DNA of 64,000 nt from Amycolatopsis oliviviridis (GCF_014654365.1 NZ_BNAY01000008.1:248001-312000); one strand, 5' to 3'; counted from the first letter of the stretch, positions 7,388-16,127 are shown. Made by a program: numbers and translations. Notes: generated from the sequence alone by a model not told the origin.

Positions 7388-9150
7388 GCGGAGAGCTCCC
7401 GGCGCGGCGCGGCGCCGCTGCCGAGCGCCCCCGCCTTCCGGTGCAGAGCGGCGAGCCGGTCGATCTCCTTCTTGACCCGCTGGGTGCGCCGGTCCCGTTC
7501 GGCGGATCCGGCGATGATCAATTCCCGTTGGCGCGTCAGCTCTTCGGCGAGCTGGTCCGACAGCGCGGTGAAATGATCGCGCAGGCGCCGCTGGACCTGG
7601 CGGACCTCGTCCTTGATCTCCTTGCTGAACCGGATGAACACGTCGTCGACGTGGCGCTGCGCCGCGGCCTTCGCCAGCGCTTGGCGCCGCTGGAGCCGCA
7701 TCCCGCCTTCGTCGCGCACGCTCTTGGTGGCGAACGCGACACCGGCGCCGAGGGACACCGGATTGATCAGCGGCAGCCCGGCGAGACTGGTGACCAGGCC
7801 GAACATCAGCACGCCACCGTAGGAACCACGCAGTCCCGTGAAGAGTTTCTGCCCGATCTTGAACCGTTCGATCTTGGGGGCCCCGACCTCGGGGATCGAC
7901 TCCACGCCGGATCCGGTCAGCGGCAGGTCGGGGGCCTGACCGTACTGCGGCCCGAAACTCGTGGCGACCGCGTGCGCGATCCAGGTCGACCGGTCGGACA
8001 CCCAGTTGTAGTTCGTCTCGACGGCCTCGGCGAGGTTTTCCTCCAGCCAGGTCTGGAAATCCGGCCAGATCTGCACCGGGTCTCCTTCGTCGAAGGTGCG
8101 GTCGATGTGCCGCACGATCACCCGTGTCCGTTCGCGCAGGTCGTATTCGGCGTCGGAGACCAGGTCGGTGATCTCGTCCGAAAGCATGTTCTGCCAGCGG
8201 ACGTTCTGCCGCCGCAGTTCCTCGGTGCGCCGTTGTGCCTGGTGCAGCAGGGTGACCTGGTCGATCCCGTCGTCCCGCGAGACGGCGTCGAGCCGGGTCT
8301 GCAGTGTCTCGACCAGTTCGACCGCCGCCGCGCGGACGCTCACCGCGGCGGCGAGCGCGCGGGTGCGTTCGATCGGGCGCGCGGCCTGTTCCCCCACCCA
8401 GTTCAGGAGTTCCGGGAAACCGGACTGTCCGTTGAGGACGGCGTCACCGGTCTTCGCGGCGGCTTGCCGCACCGTCGCGGACACGGGGAAGACGTCGGCG
8501 ACGACACCGGTCTCGGAAAGCGCGGTGCGACTGCGCGCGGCGAGTTCCCGCCAGTCCGGGCTGACGTCGATCTTGGTCAGCGCCAGCACCAAGGCCGGGC
8601 ACCAGGTCCGGATGTGCCGCGCCAGCGCGAGTTCGGCGGGCTGGAGTTCCTGTGTCGCGTCGGAGACGAGGATCACCGCGTGCGCGTCGGCGAGGGCGTC
8701 GAGGGTGGCCGCCGTGCGCGGCGAGCGGGGATCCCCGATCGCCGGGGTGTCCACCAGCACCAGTCCCGTGCCGAGCAATTCGCGCGGCAGGCCGACCTCG
8801 ACCCGGCGCAGCGAACCGGGCGGGCGGACCTCGAGTTCCTTGGCCAGGTCACCGACCGGCACGTTCTCCCGGCCGTGTCCGACCAGCGTGGCGGCGGGGT
8901 CCGCGGAGTATCCGATCTCCGTGGGTACGGCGGGCGTGCTCGCGTCGCCGACCGCGCAGACCGGGGCGTTCAGCAGCGCGTTGAGCAGGTAACCCTTGCC
9001 CTGCTTGGGAAAACCGACCACCGCGATCCGGGTTCCCGGGGTCCGCTGGTCCCGTCTGCGCCGGAGGCGTTCGGCCAGGTCGGCGCGACCGTGGGCGGCA
9101 CAGGCGTCCAAGGTCTCGTTGAGCACGTCGAGCCAGGCGGGGGCTGTCAC
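7384..9150 (-). CDS. iniA: IniA-like dynamin-family GTPase with variant P-loop
   Basis: Large dynamin-like GTPase of 588 residues. G1 reads VVGFPKQGKGYLLNALL: the usual GK[ST] is GKG, so the Mg-coordinating Ser/Thr is missing. G3 (LVDTPAIGD) and G4 (ALTKIDVS) are normal. The middle is helical. Residues about 410-470 contain a hydrophobic paddle-like stretch (SYGGVLMFGLVTSLAGLPLI), and the C-terminus is a long coiled coil (RRLRDHFTALSDQLAEELTR). It uses a GTG start and is coupled to the IniC-like gene. A stem-loop at 9213-9244 separates it from iniB. The two dynamins may work as a heterodimer in which IniC supplies normal GTPase activity (inference). Confidence 0.75.
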   Translation of the reverse strand: MTAPAWLDVLNETLDACAAHGRADLAERLRRRRDQRTPGTRIAVVGFPKQGKGYLLNALLNAPVCAVGDASTPAVPTEIGYSADPAATLVGHGRENVPVGDLAKELEVRPPGSLRRVEVGLPRELLGTGLVLVDTPAIGDPRSPRTAATLDALADAHAVILVSDATQELQPAELALARHIRTWCPALVLALTKIDVSPDWRELAARSRTALSETGVVADVFPVSATVRQAAAKTGDAVLNGQSGFPELLNWVGEQAARPIERTRALAAAVSVRAAAVELVETLQTRLDAVSRDDGIDQVTLLHQAQRRTEELRRQNVRWQNMLSDEITDLVSDAEYDLRERTRVIVRHIDRTFDEGDPVQIWPDFQTWLEENLAEAVETNYNWVSDRSTWIAHAVATSFGPQYGQAPDLPLTGSGVESIPEVGAPKIERFKIGQKLFTGLRGSYGGVLMFGLVTSLAGLPLINPVSLGAGVAFATKSVRDEGGMRLQRRQALAKAAAQRHVDDVFIRFSKEIKDEVRQVQRRLRDHFTALSDQLAEELTRQRELIIAGSAERDRRTQRVKKEIDRLAALHRKAGALGSGAAPRRELSA

Positions 9151-9212
9151 GGGGATGCAGTGTTCCCTTAACCAAGCGCGGAATCAATGTGGCATGGGCC
9201 AACATGCCGCGA

Positions 9213-9244
9213 GGGCCCCGCGACCTGGTGCGATCGCGGGGCCC
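9213..9244 (-). terminator. Perfect stem-loop between iniB-like and iniA-like genes
   Basis: GGGCCCCGCGA at 9213-9223 pairs exactly with TCGCGGGGCCC at 9234-9244 around a ten-base loop. It is 33 bases past the iniB stop and 63 bases before the iniA start. It may terminate most iniB transcripts and so set a high IniB to IniA ratio, or stabilise the iniB mRNA end. Confidence 0.65.
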
Positions 9245-9276
9245 GTGCACACGGCAAGAGATGAAAGTTATTCAGC

Positions 9277-10425
9277 TCAGCCGATGTGGATGTCGTTGCC
9301 CGAGCCGATGTCACCGACGTGGACGTCGTTGACGTTGCCGATGGTGTGGCCGATGTTGTTGCCGACCTCGGAGACCACGTCGTGGACGTCGGAGACGCCC
9401 GCGTGGTTCGCGACGCTGGCGACCTCGTTGGCCACGTTGCCCGCGACGTTCCCGGCGACGTCACCGTGGTTGCCGAGGTTGTTGGCGATGTCGCCGTGGT
9501 TGCCGAGGTTGTTGGCGACGTCGTGCACCTTGGTGGTGACGTCGGCGACGCCGGTCTGGCCGATGACGCTGGTCAGGTCACCGACGGTCGACAGGAAGTC
9601 GGGGGCACCGCCCGCGACACCGTCGGCGCGCGGCAGGTCGCCGCCCAGGTCGCCGACGGCCGGAACCGAGTCGACGGCCGGGAGCCCGGCGGTGTCCACG
9701 GCCGGGACGGCGTGGGCGAGGTCGGTCGCGGTGTCGACGGCGCCGGTGGCGACGTCACCGGCCTGGGCGACGGAACCGGCGTCGAGGCCACGCGAAAGGT
9801 CGTCGGTCAGGCCGAAGCTGCCCACGGTGTTCTGCGCGAGCGCGGTCACACCGGCGGCGGCGTTCGACACGTCGGTCACGTCGGAGACGGCCGGGACGGC
9901 GGGCACACCGGGGAGGTCGACCGGCAGGTCGCCGACGGCGGGCACGGCCGGGACGGCGGGCAGGCCGCCGAGCTCCGGAAGAGCGCCCAGCTCCGGCAGG
10001 CCCGGCACGGCCGGGACACCCGGGAGACCGGCGCCGGGGAGGCTCGGGACCGAGGGCAGGGAGGGGAGGCCGTCGACACCGGGGACCGCGACCGGGAGGC
10101 CGGCGGTCAGCGCGGTGAGCTGGTCGATCGCGCCCTGGACGCCGTCGGCGCACTCGCCGTCGGTGCCGTCGACGACGCTGGTGACGCCGCCGAAGCCGGC
10201 CAGGTTGTCGGCGGTGGCCGCGGCGGTTCCGGTGGCGTCGGTGACGGTGCCGACCGGGACGAAGTCGAGCACCAGCGGGACGACCTCGTGCACGTCGGCG
10301 GCGTTGATGTCACCGAGGCCGGCCTCGGCCAGGACCTGCTGCGGGTCGTTGGCGAACGCGGCGCGGGCGGCGGTGTCGTTCAGCAGGTTCAGCGTGAAGT
10401 CGTGCAGGGTCTGGACGGAACCCAT
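9277..10425 (-). CDS. iniB: IniB-like protein with low-complexity repeats
   Basis: 382 residues. The N-terminal ~55 residues (TLHDFTLNLLNDTAARAAF ... DPQQVLAEAGLGDI) match the IniB N-terminal domain found in actinomycetes; the DPxxVLxxAGL pattern is characteristic. The rest is Gly/Ala/Val/Asp-rich with PAVPAV and GLPAV repeats, then asparagine-rich repeats (NNLGNHGD) encoded by a 30-base tandem repeat at 9464-9523, ending in alternating NDVHVGDI-type segments likely to form beta structure. No signal peptide is visible. An AGGAGAG ribosome site precedes the ATG. First gene of the ini-type locus and divergent from the Hsp70-like gene. Function in the family is linked to cell-envelope stress, but the mechanism is unknown. 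Confidence 0.75.
   Translation of the reverse strand: MGSVQTLHDFTLNLLNDTAARAAFANDPQQVLAEAGLGDINAADVHEVVPLVLDFVPVGTVTDATGTAAATADNLAGFGGVTSVVDGTDGECADGVQGAIDQLTALTAGLPVAVPGVDGLPSLPSVPSLPGAGLPGVPAVPGLPELGALPELGGLPAVPAVPAVGDLPVDLPGVPAVPAVSDVTDVSNAAAGVTALAQNTVGSFGLTDDLSRGLDAGSVAQAGDVATGAVDTATDLAHAVPAVDTAGLPAVDSVPAVGDLGGDLPRADGVAGGAPDFLSTVGDLTSVIGQTGVADVTTKVHDVANNLGNHGDIANNLGNHGDVAGNVAGNVANEVASVANHAGVSDVHDVVSEVGNNIGHTIGNVNDVHVGDIGSGNDIHIG
9464..9523 (-). repeat. 30-bp tandem repeat (2 copies) inside iniB
   Basis: Two adjacent 30-base units, 9464-9493 and 9494-9523, differ at a single base. Each encodes the ten-residue block around NNLGNHGD. Such repeats can change copy number by slippage. Confidence 0.85.
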
Positions 10426-10584
10426 GAAAGGACTCTCCTGGGGGTCTAGGTCGGTGGGGCCTGCTCAGCGACCGGAGGGCACGGCTGAGCGCAGGTCACC
10501 GAAGTTAGTGAGGCGGAACCCCGGGCACATCGGGGATCACTCCCGGTCGTCTCTCACTCAGCCAATAGGGGATCGGTATGACAT

Positions 10585-10651
10585 CGTTAGGGCGTTAGGG
10601 GCTTAACCGAGACGCATCCGGTTGGGTTTAATGCCAACCCTCACCCGGATG
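10585..10651. promoter_or_regulatory. Repeat cluster in the iniB / Hsp70-like intergenic region
   Basis: Two perfect eight-base direct repeats, CGTTAGGG at 10585-10592 and 10593-10600, are followed by a nested inverted repeat: CATCCGGTTGG (10615-10625) with CCAACC (10634-10639) and CCGGATG (10645-10651). The segment also reads as two imperfect direct repeats, CCGGTTGGGTTTAA and CCGGATGGGTCAA, 27 bases apart. MalT-like activators bind direct repeats, so this is a candidate target of the LuxR protein at 11871-14231. Confidence 0.45.
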
Positions 10652-10719
10652 GGTCAAGCCATTCAGGTGAGTGGCCCTATTTGGTCCTTAGGGGCTGGTC
10701 AAGCGAAGGAGGATGCGCG

Positions 10720-11874
10720 TTGCCCTACGTCCTCGGCATCGATATCGCCTCGACCCGCACCACCGCCGCCACCTGCGTGAACCAGGGCGACGGCTGGGGC
10801 GTGCCCGAGCCGTCGTGGCTCGGCGCGCGCGGCCCGTCGGCGGCGTCCGCGGTGTTCCTCGACGACGACGGCTACCTGCTCACCGGGGACGCCGCCGTCG
10901 AAGCGGGCCTGTCCGCGCCCGCCCGTCTCCTGACCGGGTTCCATGAACGGGTCGGTGACGACGTCCCCGTGATCGTGGGCGGCGAACGGTTCCCCGCCGA
11001 ATCCCTCAGCGCGGTCCTCGTGGACGCCGCGGTGGATCAAGCCGCCGAGCGCTTCGGCGAGAAACCGCAGCACCTCGTGCTCACGCATCCGGTCGGCTGG
11101 GGGTCGTACCGCCGCGACCTGCTGCGCCGGGCGCTGGCCGAAGCCGGATTCCAGCGCGCCGTGCTGGTACCCGCGCCGGTCGCCGCGTTGCACGCGTTCC
11201 TCGCCCCGCGAGGCGACGTCACCGCCGGGGTCTGCGAATTCGGCCCGGACGGCGCGGTGGTCACGATCGCCGCCGCCGGCGTCAACGGCTGGCTGCCGGT
11301 CAAGACGGTGGAAGGCGTCGACCCCGGCGAGGCCGTCGGCAAGGTCTTCGAACTCGCGCACGGCGCCGGGGTACCGCCGCAGGCGCTGGCGGGCATCGTG
11401 GTCTGCGGTGAGGCGCCGCCGGTTCCCGGCCGCACGCCGTGTCCCGTGTTCGCTTCGAGCGACCCCGTGCTCACGGTGGCGACCGGTGCGGCGAACATCG
11501 CCGCGCGACGTGACATTCCTCAACCCGGCAGCCCGCGATCGACCGCCCTCGCCGCGGTGGAAACCGTGGAAACCACCCTTCTCCCCCGGGTCGACGCACT
11601 CGAAGAGCTCACCGAACGGCCCGAACGGCCGCCGGTCGACATCACCCCGTTCCCCTTGCCAGAACGCACCGGGGCGGCGAAACTGCTCAGCCGACGCAAG
11701 CCCATCGTCGCCGGCGCCGCTGTCGTGGTACTGGCCGCGACCACGCTGTTCCTCACCCTGACCACTCGGGAAGCCACCGCAGACAAGGGTCCCGAAGCCC
11801 CTCCCGCCACCTCGAGCTCGTGCGCGCCGTCCACCCCCGGCGCCGCGCCAACATCCCCCGAAGGTCGCTGTTGA
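10720..11874 (+). CDS. Hsp70-like (actin-fold) protein with C-terminal membrane anchor
   Basis: 384 residues starting at a TTG with a clear GAAGGAGG seven bases upstream; the ATG at 10713 is in another frame. The N-terminus (YVLGIDIASTRTTAATC) is the phosphate-1 motif of the Hsp70/actin ATPase fold, and HLVLTHPVGWG (about residue 125) fits the Hsp70 VPAxF region. There is no substrate-binding domain. Instead a Pro/Glu-rich linker leads to one membrane segment (PIVAGAAVVVLAATTLFL, about residue 335) and a short Cys-containing tail, so the ATPase part is likely cytoplasmic. The stop overlaps the LuxR start. Its position opposite iniB suggests a role in sensing or folding in the same envelope-stress response (inference). 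Confidence 0.75.
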   Translation: MPYVLGIDIASTRTTAATCVNQGDGWGVPEPSWLGARGPSAASAVFLDDDGYLLTGDAAVEAGLSAPARLLTGFHERVGDDVPVIVGGERFPAESLSAVLVDAAVDQAAERFGEKPQHLVLTHPVGWGSYRRDLLRRALAEAGFQRAVLVPAPVAALHAFLAPRGDVTAGVCEFGPDGAVVTIAAAGVNGWLPVKTVEGVDPGEAVGKVFELAHGAGVPPQALAGIVVCGEAPPVPGRTPCPVFASSDPVLTVATGAANIAARRDIPQPGSPRSTALAAVETVETTLLPRVDALEELTERPERPPVDITPFPLPERTGAAKLLSRRKPIVAGAAVVVLAATTLFLTLTTREATADKGPEAPPATSSSCAPSTPGAAPTSPEGRC

Positions 11875-14231
11875 ACGCACTGCTCGACAAGCCCGGCATC
11901 ATCCATCCGGGTGCCCGGCCCCTGCTCGACGAGGTGACCGCCGCCCCGGACCTCCCGGTGCGGGTCACCGTCGTCGCCCCCGGCGGGCACGGGAAGACCC
12001 ATCTGCTCGGCCTGCTCGGACGCCACTACGCGGGCGCCGGGGTCGAAGCGATGCTGGTCGACGACGCCGACCAGCTCGGCGACGACGAGATCTCGAAGAT
12101 CAAGGCGCTGGCGGAGGAAACGACGGCACCCGTCGTCCTCGCGTTCCGGCCGGCCGCGCGGACGACCACCTTGCGCGCGCTCGCCGATTCCTTCGGCAGG
12201 TCGGTGGCTTTGGGCGCTTTCGACGTCGACGACGTCCGGCGGCTCGTCGAGCACGCCGGCGGCGACGCGGCCACCGCCGAAGCCGTCCACGCCAGGACCG
12301 GCGGCGTGCCGGGACTCGTGCTCCGCGCGGTCACCGGCAGGCTCGCGGACTTCCGCGGTGAGCTGGAACAGCTGGACGACGACGTGCACCGCTACCTGAT
12401 CGCGGCGGAAGCGGGCGCGGGCCGGAATCTCGATCTCCTGGCGGCGCTGCTCAACCGCGATCGCGAGGGGCTGCCCGAGGTCTTCGACGGAGCCAGGGCG
12501 ACCGGGCTCCTCGGCGAGGACGACATCCTGCTGCCCATCGCCGCCGAAGCCGTCCGGGCCTGGGGTTCGCCGGGGCGGCGGCTGACGGTGCTGCAGCGGC
12601 TGGTGGAACTCCAGTTGCGTGACGGGCTTCCGGTGCTCGACCTCGCTCGATCCCTGCTGGGCACGGGAAGTTCGGGCGCGAGCGCGGCGGCGGCCTTCGA
12701 GGCGGCCGCACGTGAGGCGATGCCCGACGACACGAAACTCGCCGCGCGGTTCTACGAAGCGGCGTCCGAGGCCGGTGGGCGCGGCGCGGCGCTCACCGTC
12801 GGCTGGGCGCACGCCGCGGCGCTGGCCGGGGACCTCGACACCGCGCTCCGGCTCGGCGACGGGATGCTCGGCGGTGCCGACGATCCTGATGCCGCCGACG
12901 CCAGGGCGGCGGGCGCCGAAGTGGCCGCGACCGTACTGGCGCATCGCGGCGAACTGGCGCACAGCGCGGAGCTGTACCAGTGGTCGGGCCGGGCCGGATC
13001 GAAGGCGTTCGCCGCGATCGCCTTGCTAGGCACCGGAAAGCTCGAAGCCGCGCGGGGCGTGCTGGAGACCCCCGAAGTCCCGACCTTGTTCGCGGGCGCC
13101 GCGTCACGGACGGCGCGCGCGATCACCGATTCGGTGTCCGGCTGCGGCGCCGAGACGCTGTCGGCCCTGCTGGGCGCGGCTTCGATGCTGGAATCGGCGG
13201 GAGCGCCCGCACCGCTTCCGGACAGCCCGGCCGCCCTCGCGGCGTTGGTGGGCCTGCATTCCGGCGAACTCGCGCTGGCCGAGTCGGTGCTGAGCCGCGC
13301 GGTGGCCGGGCGGATCGGCGGAGACCTGCTCGCGAAACGACACCGGCTGCTGCTCGGCTGGGTCGCGATGACCGCGGGCGACCTCAAAACGGCGGCGGAG
13401 TCGCTGATGCCGCCGGACGGTCTCGAAGCGCGCGACGAACTCTTCGCCGCCACCCTTCAACTGGGCCTGGCTCGAAGGGCGAGCGATCTTCCCGGCCTGC
13501 AACGATCCTGGGACCGCGCGTATCAGGCGTCGATGCGGCAGCAACCGGACCTGTATTCGCTGCTGCCGCTGGGAGAACTCGCGATCGCGGCCGCACGGGG
13601 CGGCGCGAGCGCCAAACTGGCCGGTCAGCTGGAGCGCGCGCACGCCGTGCTCGACGCGCTCGGCAACCCTCCACTGTGGACGGCCACACTGCGCTGGCAC
13701 GAACTGCACGCCGCCATCACCGTCGAAGATCATTCTTCGGCCGGGGAGCATCTGGCCTCACTGAACGCTTTCGCGCCGTGCGGCCGCTATCCGGCGGCGC
13801 TCGCCGACGCCGCGACCGGCTGGCTCGCGGTCCTGACCGGGACCTTCGATCCCGAAGCGATCACCGCGGCCGCGTCGGAACTGCACGAGCTCGGGCTCGC
13901 CTGGGACGCTTCCCGGCTGGCCGGGCAGGCGGCGATCCGGACCTCGGACCGGAAGGCGATGGTCCAGCTGCTCGAAGCGGCCCGGCAGTTCCAGGGACGC
14001 GCGCCGGAACCCGTCGCCGCGACCGGGCTGAGCGCGCTGAGCGAACGGGAACTGGAGGTCGCCCGGCTGGTCGTCGACGGGCTGACCTACAAGCAGGCCG
14101 GGAGCAAACTGTTCATCTCGGGGAAGACCGTGGAGCACCACATGGCCCGGATCCGGGGGAAACTCGGCGCCGGGGACCGGCGGGAACTGCTGGCCATGCT
14201 GCGGGAACTGCTGGCCGCGGGCGAGGGCTGA
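11871..14231 (+). CDS. Large LuxR-family (MalT/LAL-like) ATP-binding transcriptional regulator
   Basis: 786 residues from the TTG at 11871, which overlaps the Hsp70-like stop. The N-terminus has a P-loop (VVAPGGHGKTHLLGLLG, about residues 37-53) and a Walker B-like MLVDDADQLG, as in STAND/MalT regulators. The long middle part is helical and Ala/Leu-rich, probably TPR-like. The C-terminus is a LuxR helix-turn-helix (LSERELEVARLVVDGLTYKQ, then ISGKTVEHHMARIRGKLG). In mycobacteria the iniBAC operon is controlled by a MalT-related activator (IniR). The linkage here makes this protein the likely counterpart, which is an inference from synteny. Confidence 0.85.
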   Translation: MNALLDKPGIIHPGARPLLDEVTAAPDLPVRVTVVAPGGHGKTHLLGLLGRHYAGAGVEAMLVDDADQLGDDEISKIKALAEETTAPVVLAFRPAARTTTLRALADSFGRSVALGAFDVDDVRRLVEHAGGDAATAEAVHARTGGVPGLVLRAVTGRLADFRGELEQLDDDVHRYLIAAEAGAGRNLDLLAALLNRDREGLPEVFDGARATGLLGEDDILLPIAAEAVRAWGSPGRRLTVLQRLVELQLRDGLPVLDLARSLLGTGSSGASAAAAFEAAAREAMPDDTKLAARFYEAASEAGGRGAALTVGWAHAAALAGDLDTALRLGDGMLGGADDPDAADARAAGAEVAATVLAHRGELAHSAELYQWSGRAGSKAFAAIALLGTGKLEAARGVLETPEVPTLFAGAASRTARAITDSVSGCGAETLSALLGAASMLESAGAPAPLPDSPAALAALVGLHSGELALAESVLSRAVAGRIGGDLLAKRHRLLLGWVAMTAGDLKTAAESLMPPDGLEARDELFAATLQLGLARRASDLPGLQRSWDRAYQASMRQQPDLYSLLPLGELAIAAARGGASAKLAGQLERAHAVLDALGNPPLWTATLRWHELHAAITVEDHSSAGEHLASLNAFAPCGRYPAALADAATGWLAVLTGTFDPEAITAAASELHELGLAWDASRLAGQAAIRTSDRKAMVQLLEAARQFQGRAPEPVAATGLSALSERELEVARLVVDGLTYKQAGSKLFISGKTVEHHMARIRGKLGAGDRRELLAMLRELLAAGEG

Positions 14232-14234
14232 GCG

Positions 14235-15323
14235 TCATCGGCCCGGGTTCGTCGCCACAGTGACTTTCTGGACGTCGATCCCGACCGGGGTTCGGTGGGT
14301 GTCCAGGTCCGTGATCCGCCAAGGCCTGTCGAATAGGGCGGTGAGCGCGATGCGGACCTCCAGGCGAGCGAGGTGGGCGCCCAGGCAGAAGTGGATGCCG
14401 TGGCCGAAGGACAGATGGGGGTTGGGCGTCCGGTCCGGGTCGAAGGTGTGCGGGTCGGTGAAGACCTCGGGGTCACGGTTGGCCGCCGTGATCATCGCGA
14501 CGACCCGGTCGCCCGGGCGGAGTTCCCGACCGCCGAGCATGGTGGGCCGGGTGACGAACCGGTCCGTTCCGCCCGTGGCGGGCAGGTAGCGCGAGACCTC
14601 CTCGACGGCCAGGCGCAGGTCGTCCGGTCGCGGCCGGGAGGTGAGGCAAAGAACGGCGTTCACGAGCAGGGTCTTGGTGGTCTCGTGGCCGTTGATCAGC
14701 AGCAGCGCGCAGAAGTCGATCAGCTCGTCCTCGGTGAGGTCCGACGCCATCAGGGTCGCGATGATGCCGGTCGGGCGCTCGAACTCCTCGCGGAAGTAGT
14801 CACCCATTTCCTTCAGTGCCTGATGGAAGGCGGTCCGGCGGGCCTCGTCCGCGGTGAACGTGCCGAAGAAGGACGTGATGGCCTCGGTCCACCGGACGAA
14901 ATCCGGCCACCGCGACGGCTGTACCCCGAGCAGATCCGCGATCGTGTGCACGGACAGCGGGTAGGCCACCGCCCCGATCAGGTCGAATCTCTCCCCGGCG
15001 TCGGCGAGCAGGGCGTGGACCCTCGCCGTGATCGACGGCTCCAGCGACGCCACGGCCCGGGGTGTGAAAACCTGGCTGACGATCCGGCGCACCGCGTGAT
15101 GCCGGGGCGGATCCATCGCCTGGAGGCCACGCAGCAACGGGTTCGAGCCGTGCGGGATCGGCTGGGCGCTGTAGCGCAGCTCGTCGGAGGAGAACACCGC
15201 GTGCTCGGTGAGCACTCTGTCCACTTCGGAATGCCGCGTGACCACCCAGCCGCCGAACGACTCGGCGAACCGCACCGGCCCCACTTCTTGCTCGTGGAAA
15301 GCGAAAATCTCCTCAACGGACAT
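14235..15323 (-). CDS. Cytochrome P450
   Basis: Soluble bacterial P450 of 362 residues. The I-helix motif is NGHETT (about residue 215), the ExxR is in LAVEEVSRYLP, and the heme loop is FGHGIHFCLGAHLARLE with the thiolate Cys near residue 313. The loop is the canonical FxxGxHxCLG. The N-terminus is short compared with the usual ~400 residues. ATG at 15323 and GTG at 15329 are both possible; neither has a strong ribosome site. An AraC remnant lies directly upstream on the same strand. The partner ferredoxin and the substrate are unknown. Confidence 0.92.
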   Translation of the reverse strand: MSVEEIFAFHEQEVGPVRFAESFGGWVVTRHSEVDRVLTEHAVFSSDELRYSAQPIPHGSNPLLRGLQAMDPPRHHAVRRIVSQVFTPRAVASLEPSITARVHALLADAGERFDLIGAVAYPLSVHTIADLLGVQPSRWPDFVRWTEAITSFFGTFTADEARRTAFHQALKEMGDYFREEFERPTGIIATLMASDLTEDELIDFCALLLINGHETTKTLLVNAVLCLTSRPRPDDLRLAVEEVSRYLPATGGTDRFVTRPTMLGGRELRPGDRVVAMITAANRDPEVFTDPHTFDPDRTPNPHLSFGHGIHFCLGAHLARLEVRIALTALFDRPWRITDLDTHRTPVGIDVQKVTVATNPGR

Positions 15324-15335
15324 ACCCACAGGGTG

Positions 15336-15610
15336 CTATCCGGCGACGGCCGCCGCTTGGAAGAAACGGTCACACGACGACCCGACCGCGCGCCGGAACT
15401 CCGCGATCATGTGCGGCTGGTCGTAGAAGCCACTGCGGACGGCGATGTCCGCCCAGTCCGGCGCCGATGCCGACCGCGCCAAGGCCATCGCCCGGTGCAA
15501 CCGCACCACTCGCGCGTACGCCTTCGGGCTCAGCCCGACCGCCACCAGGAACCGCCGCCGCAACTGCCGCTCGGACACCCCGGCCGCGGCCGCGTGCCGG
15601 GACACCATAA
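15336..15610 (-). pseudogene. AraC-family regulator, C-terminal DNA-binding remnant
   Basis: About 90 residues that match only the AraC/XylS DNA-binding domain: GVSERQLRRRFLVAVGLSPK (first helix-turn-helix) and IAVRSGFYDQPHMIAEFRRA (second). The ligand or dimerisation domain that should precede is absent; upstream sequence instead belongs to a TPR gene on the other strand. The break lies near 15601-15612. It ends 12 bases before the P450 start, so the parent protein may once have controlled that gene. Called a truncated remnant; a free DNA-binding domain cannot be excluded. Confidence 0.7.
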
Positions 15611-15956
15611 AGCGACTCTCGCCGACTGTGAGCGTGTCCTGGGTTCCGACCACCCCTATACCTTGGCCTCTCGCAACAACCTCTCCCTCGCCTACCAGGA
15701 AGCGGGACACCTCGAGCAGGCAATCCCGCTCCACGAGGCGGCACTCACCACCTGTGAGCGTGTTCTGGGCCCTGACCACCCCGACACCCTGCTCTCCCGC
15801 AACAACCTCGCCAGCGCTTACCACAGGACTGGGGACCCGCAGCGGGCCATCCCGCTCTTCGAGGCAGTACTCACCAGCTGCGAGCGCGTCTTGGGCCCCG
15901 ACCATCCCACCACCAAAGCCGTAGCCGCCAATCTCCTCAGCGCCCGCGTGACCTGA
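15606..15956 (+). pseudogene. TPR (kinesin-light-chain type) C-terminal remnant
   Basis: Three consecutive 42-residue TPR units with the KLC-like signature CERVLGxDHPxTLxSRNNLA, ending in TTKAVAANLLSARVT and a stop. This is the usual C-terminal end of actinomycete NB-ARC/TPR proteins, but no start codon, P-loop or upstream domain exists: to the left the DNA becomes the antisense of an AraC gene. The fragment begins abruptly around 15606. It looks like the debris of a deletion that fused two unrelated gene ends. Confidence 0.7.
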
Positions 15957-16127
15957 CTCCCGGATGACCGGACACCGGCCGAGACGGAAGCCGAAGCCGT
16001 CCCGGAATACGGCCTGTCGGCGGAAAGCGCGTGATCGAAGGTCACCCAGGCCCGGCGAAAGTCACGGTCGCCTCTCTCACCGGACCGTTCACTCTCCGCT
16101 TAAAACCAGTCACGATTCCAGTCGATT

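Noticed and set aside
9464-9523. Tandem 30-bp repeats that might suggest a CRISPR array
   Set aside because: The two units are directly adjacent without spacers and encode in-frame protein repeats of IniB.
10681-10719. Upstream ATG-like start of the Hsp70-like gene
   Set aside because: The extra residues are unlike the family, and the strong GAAGGAGG site points to the TTG at 10720.
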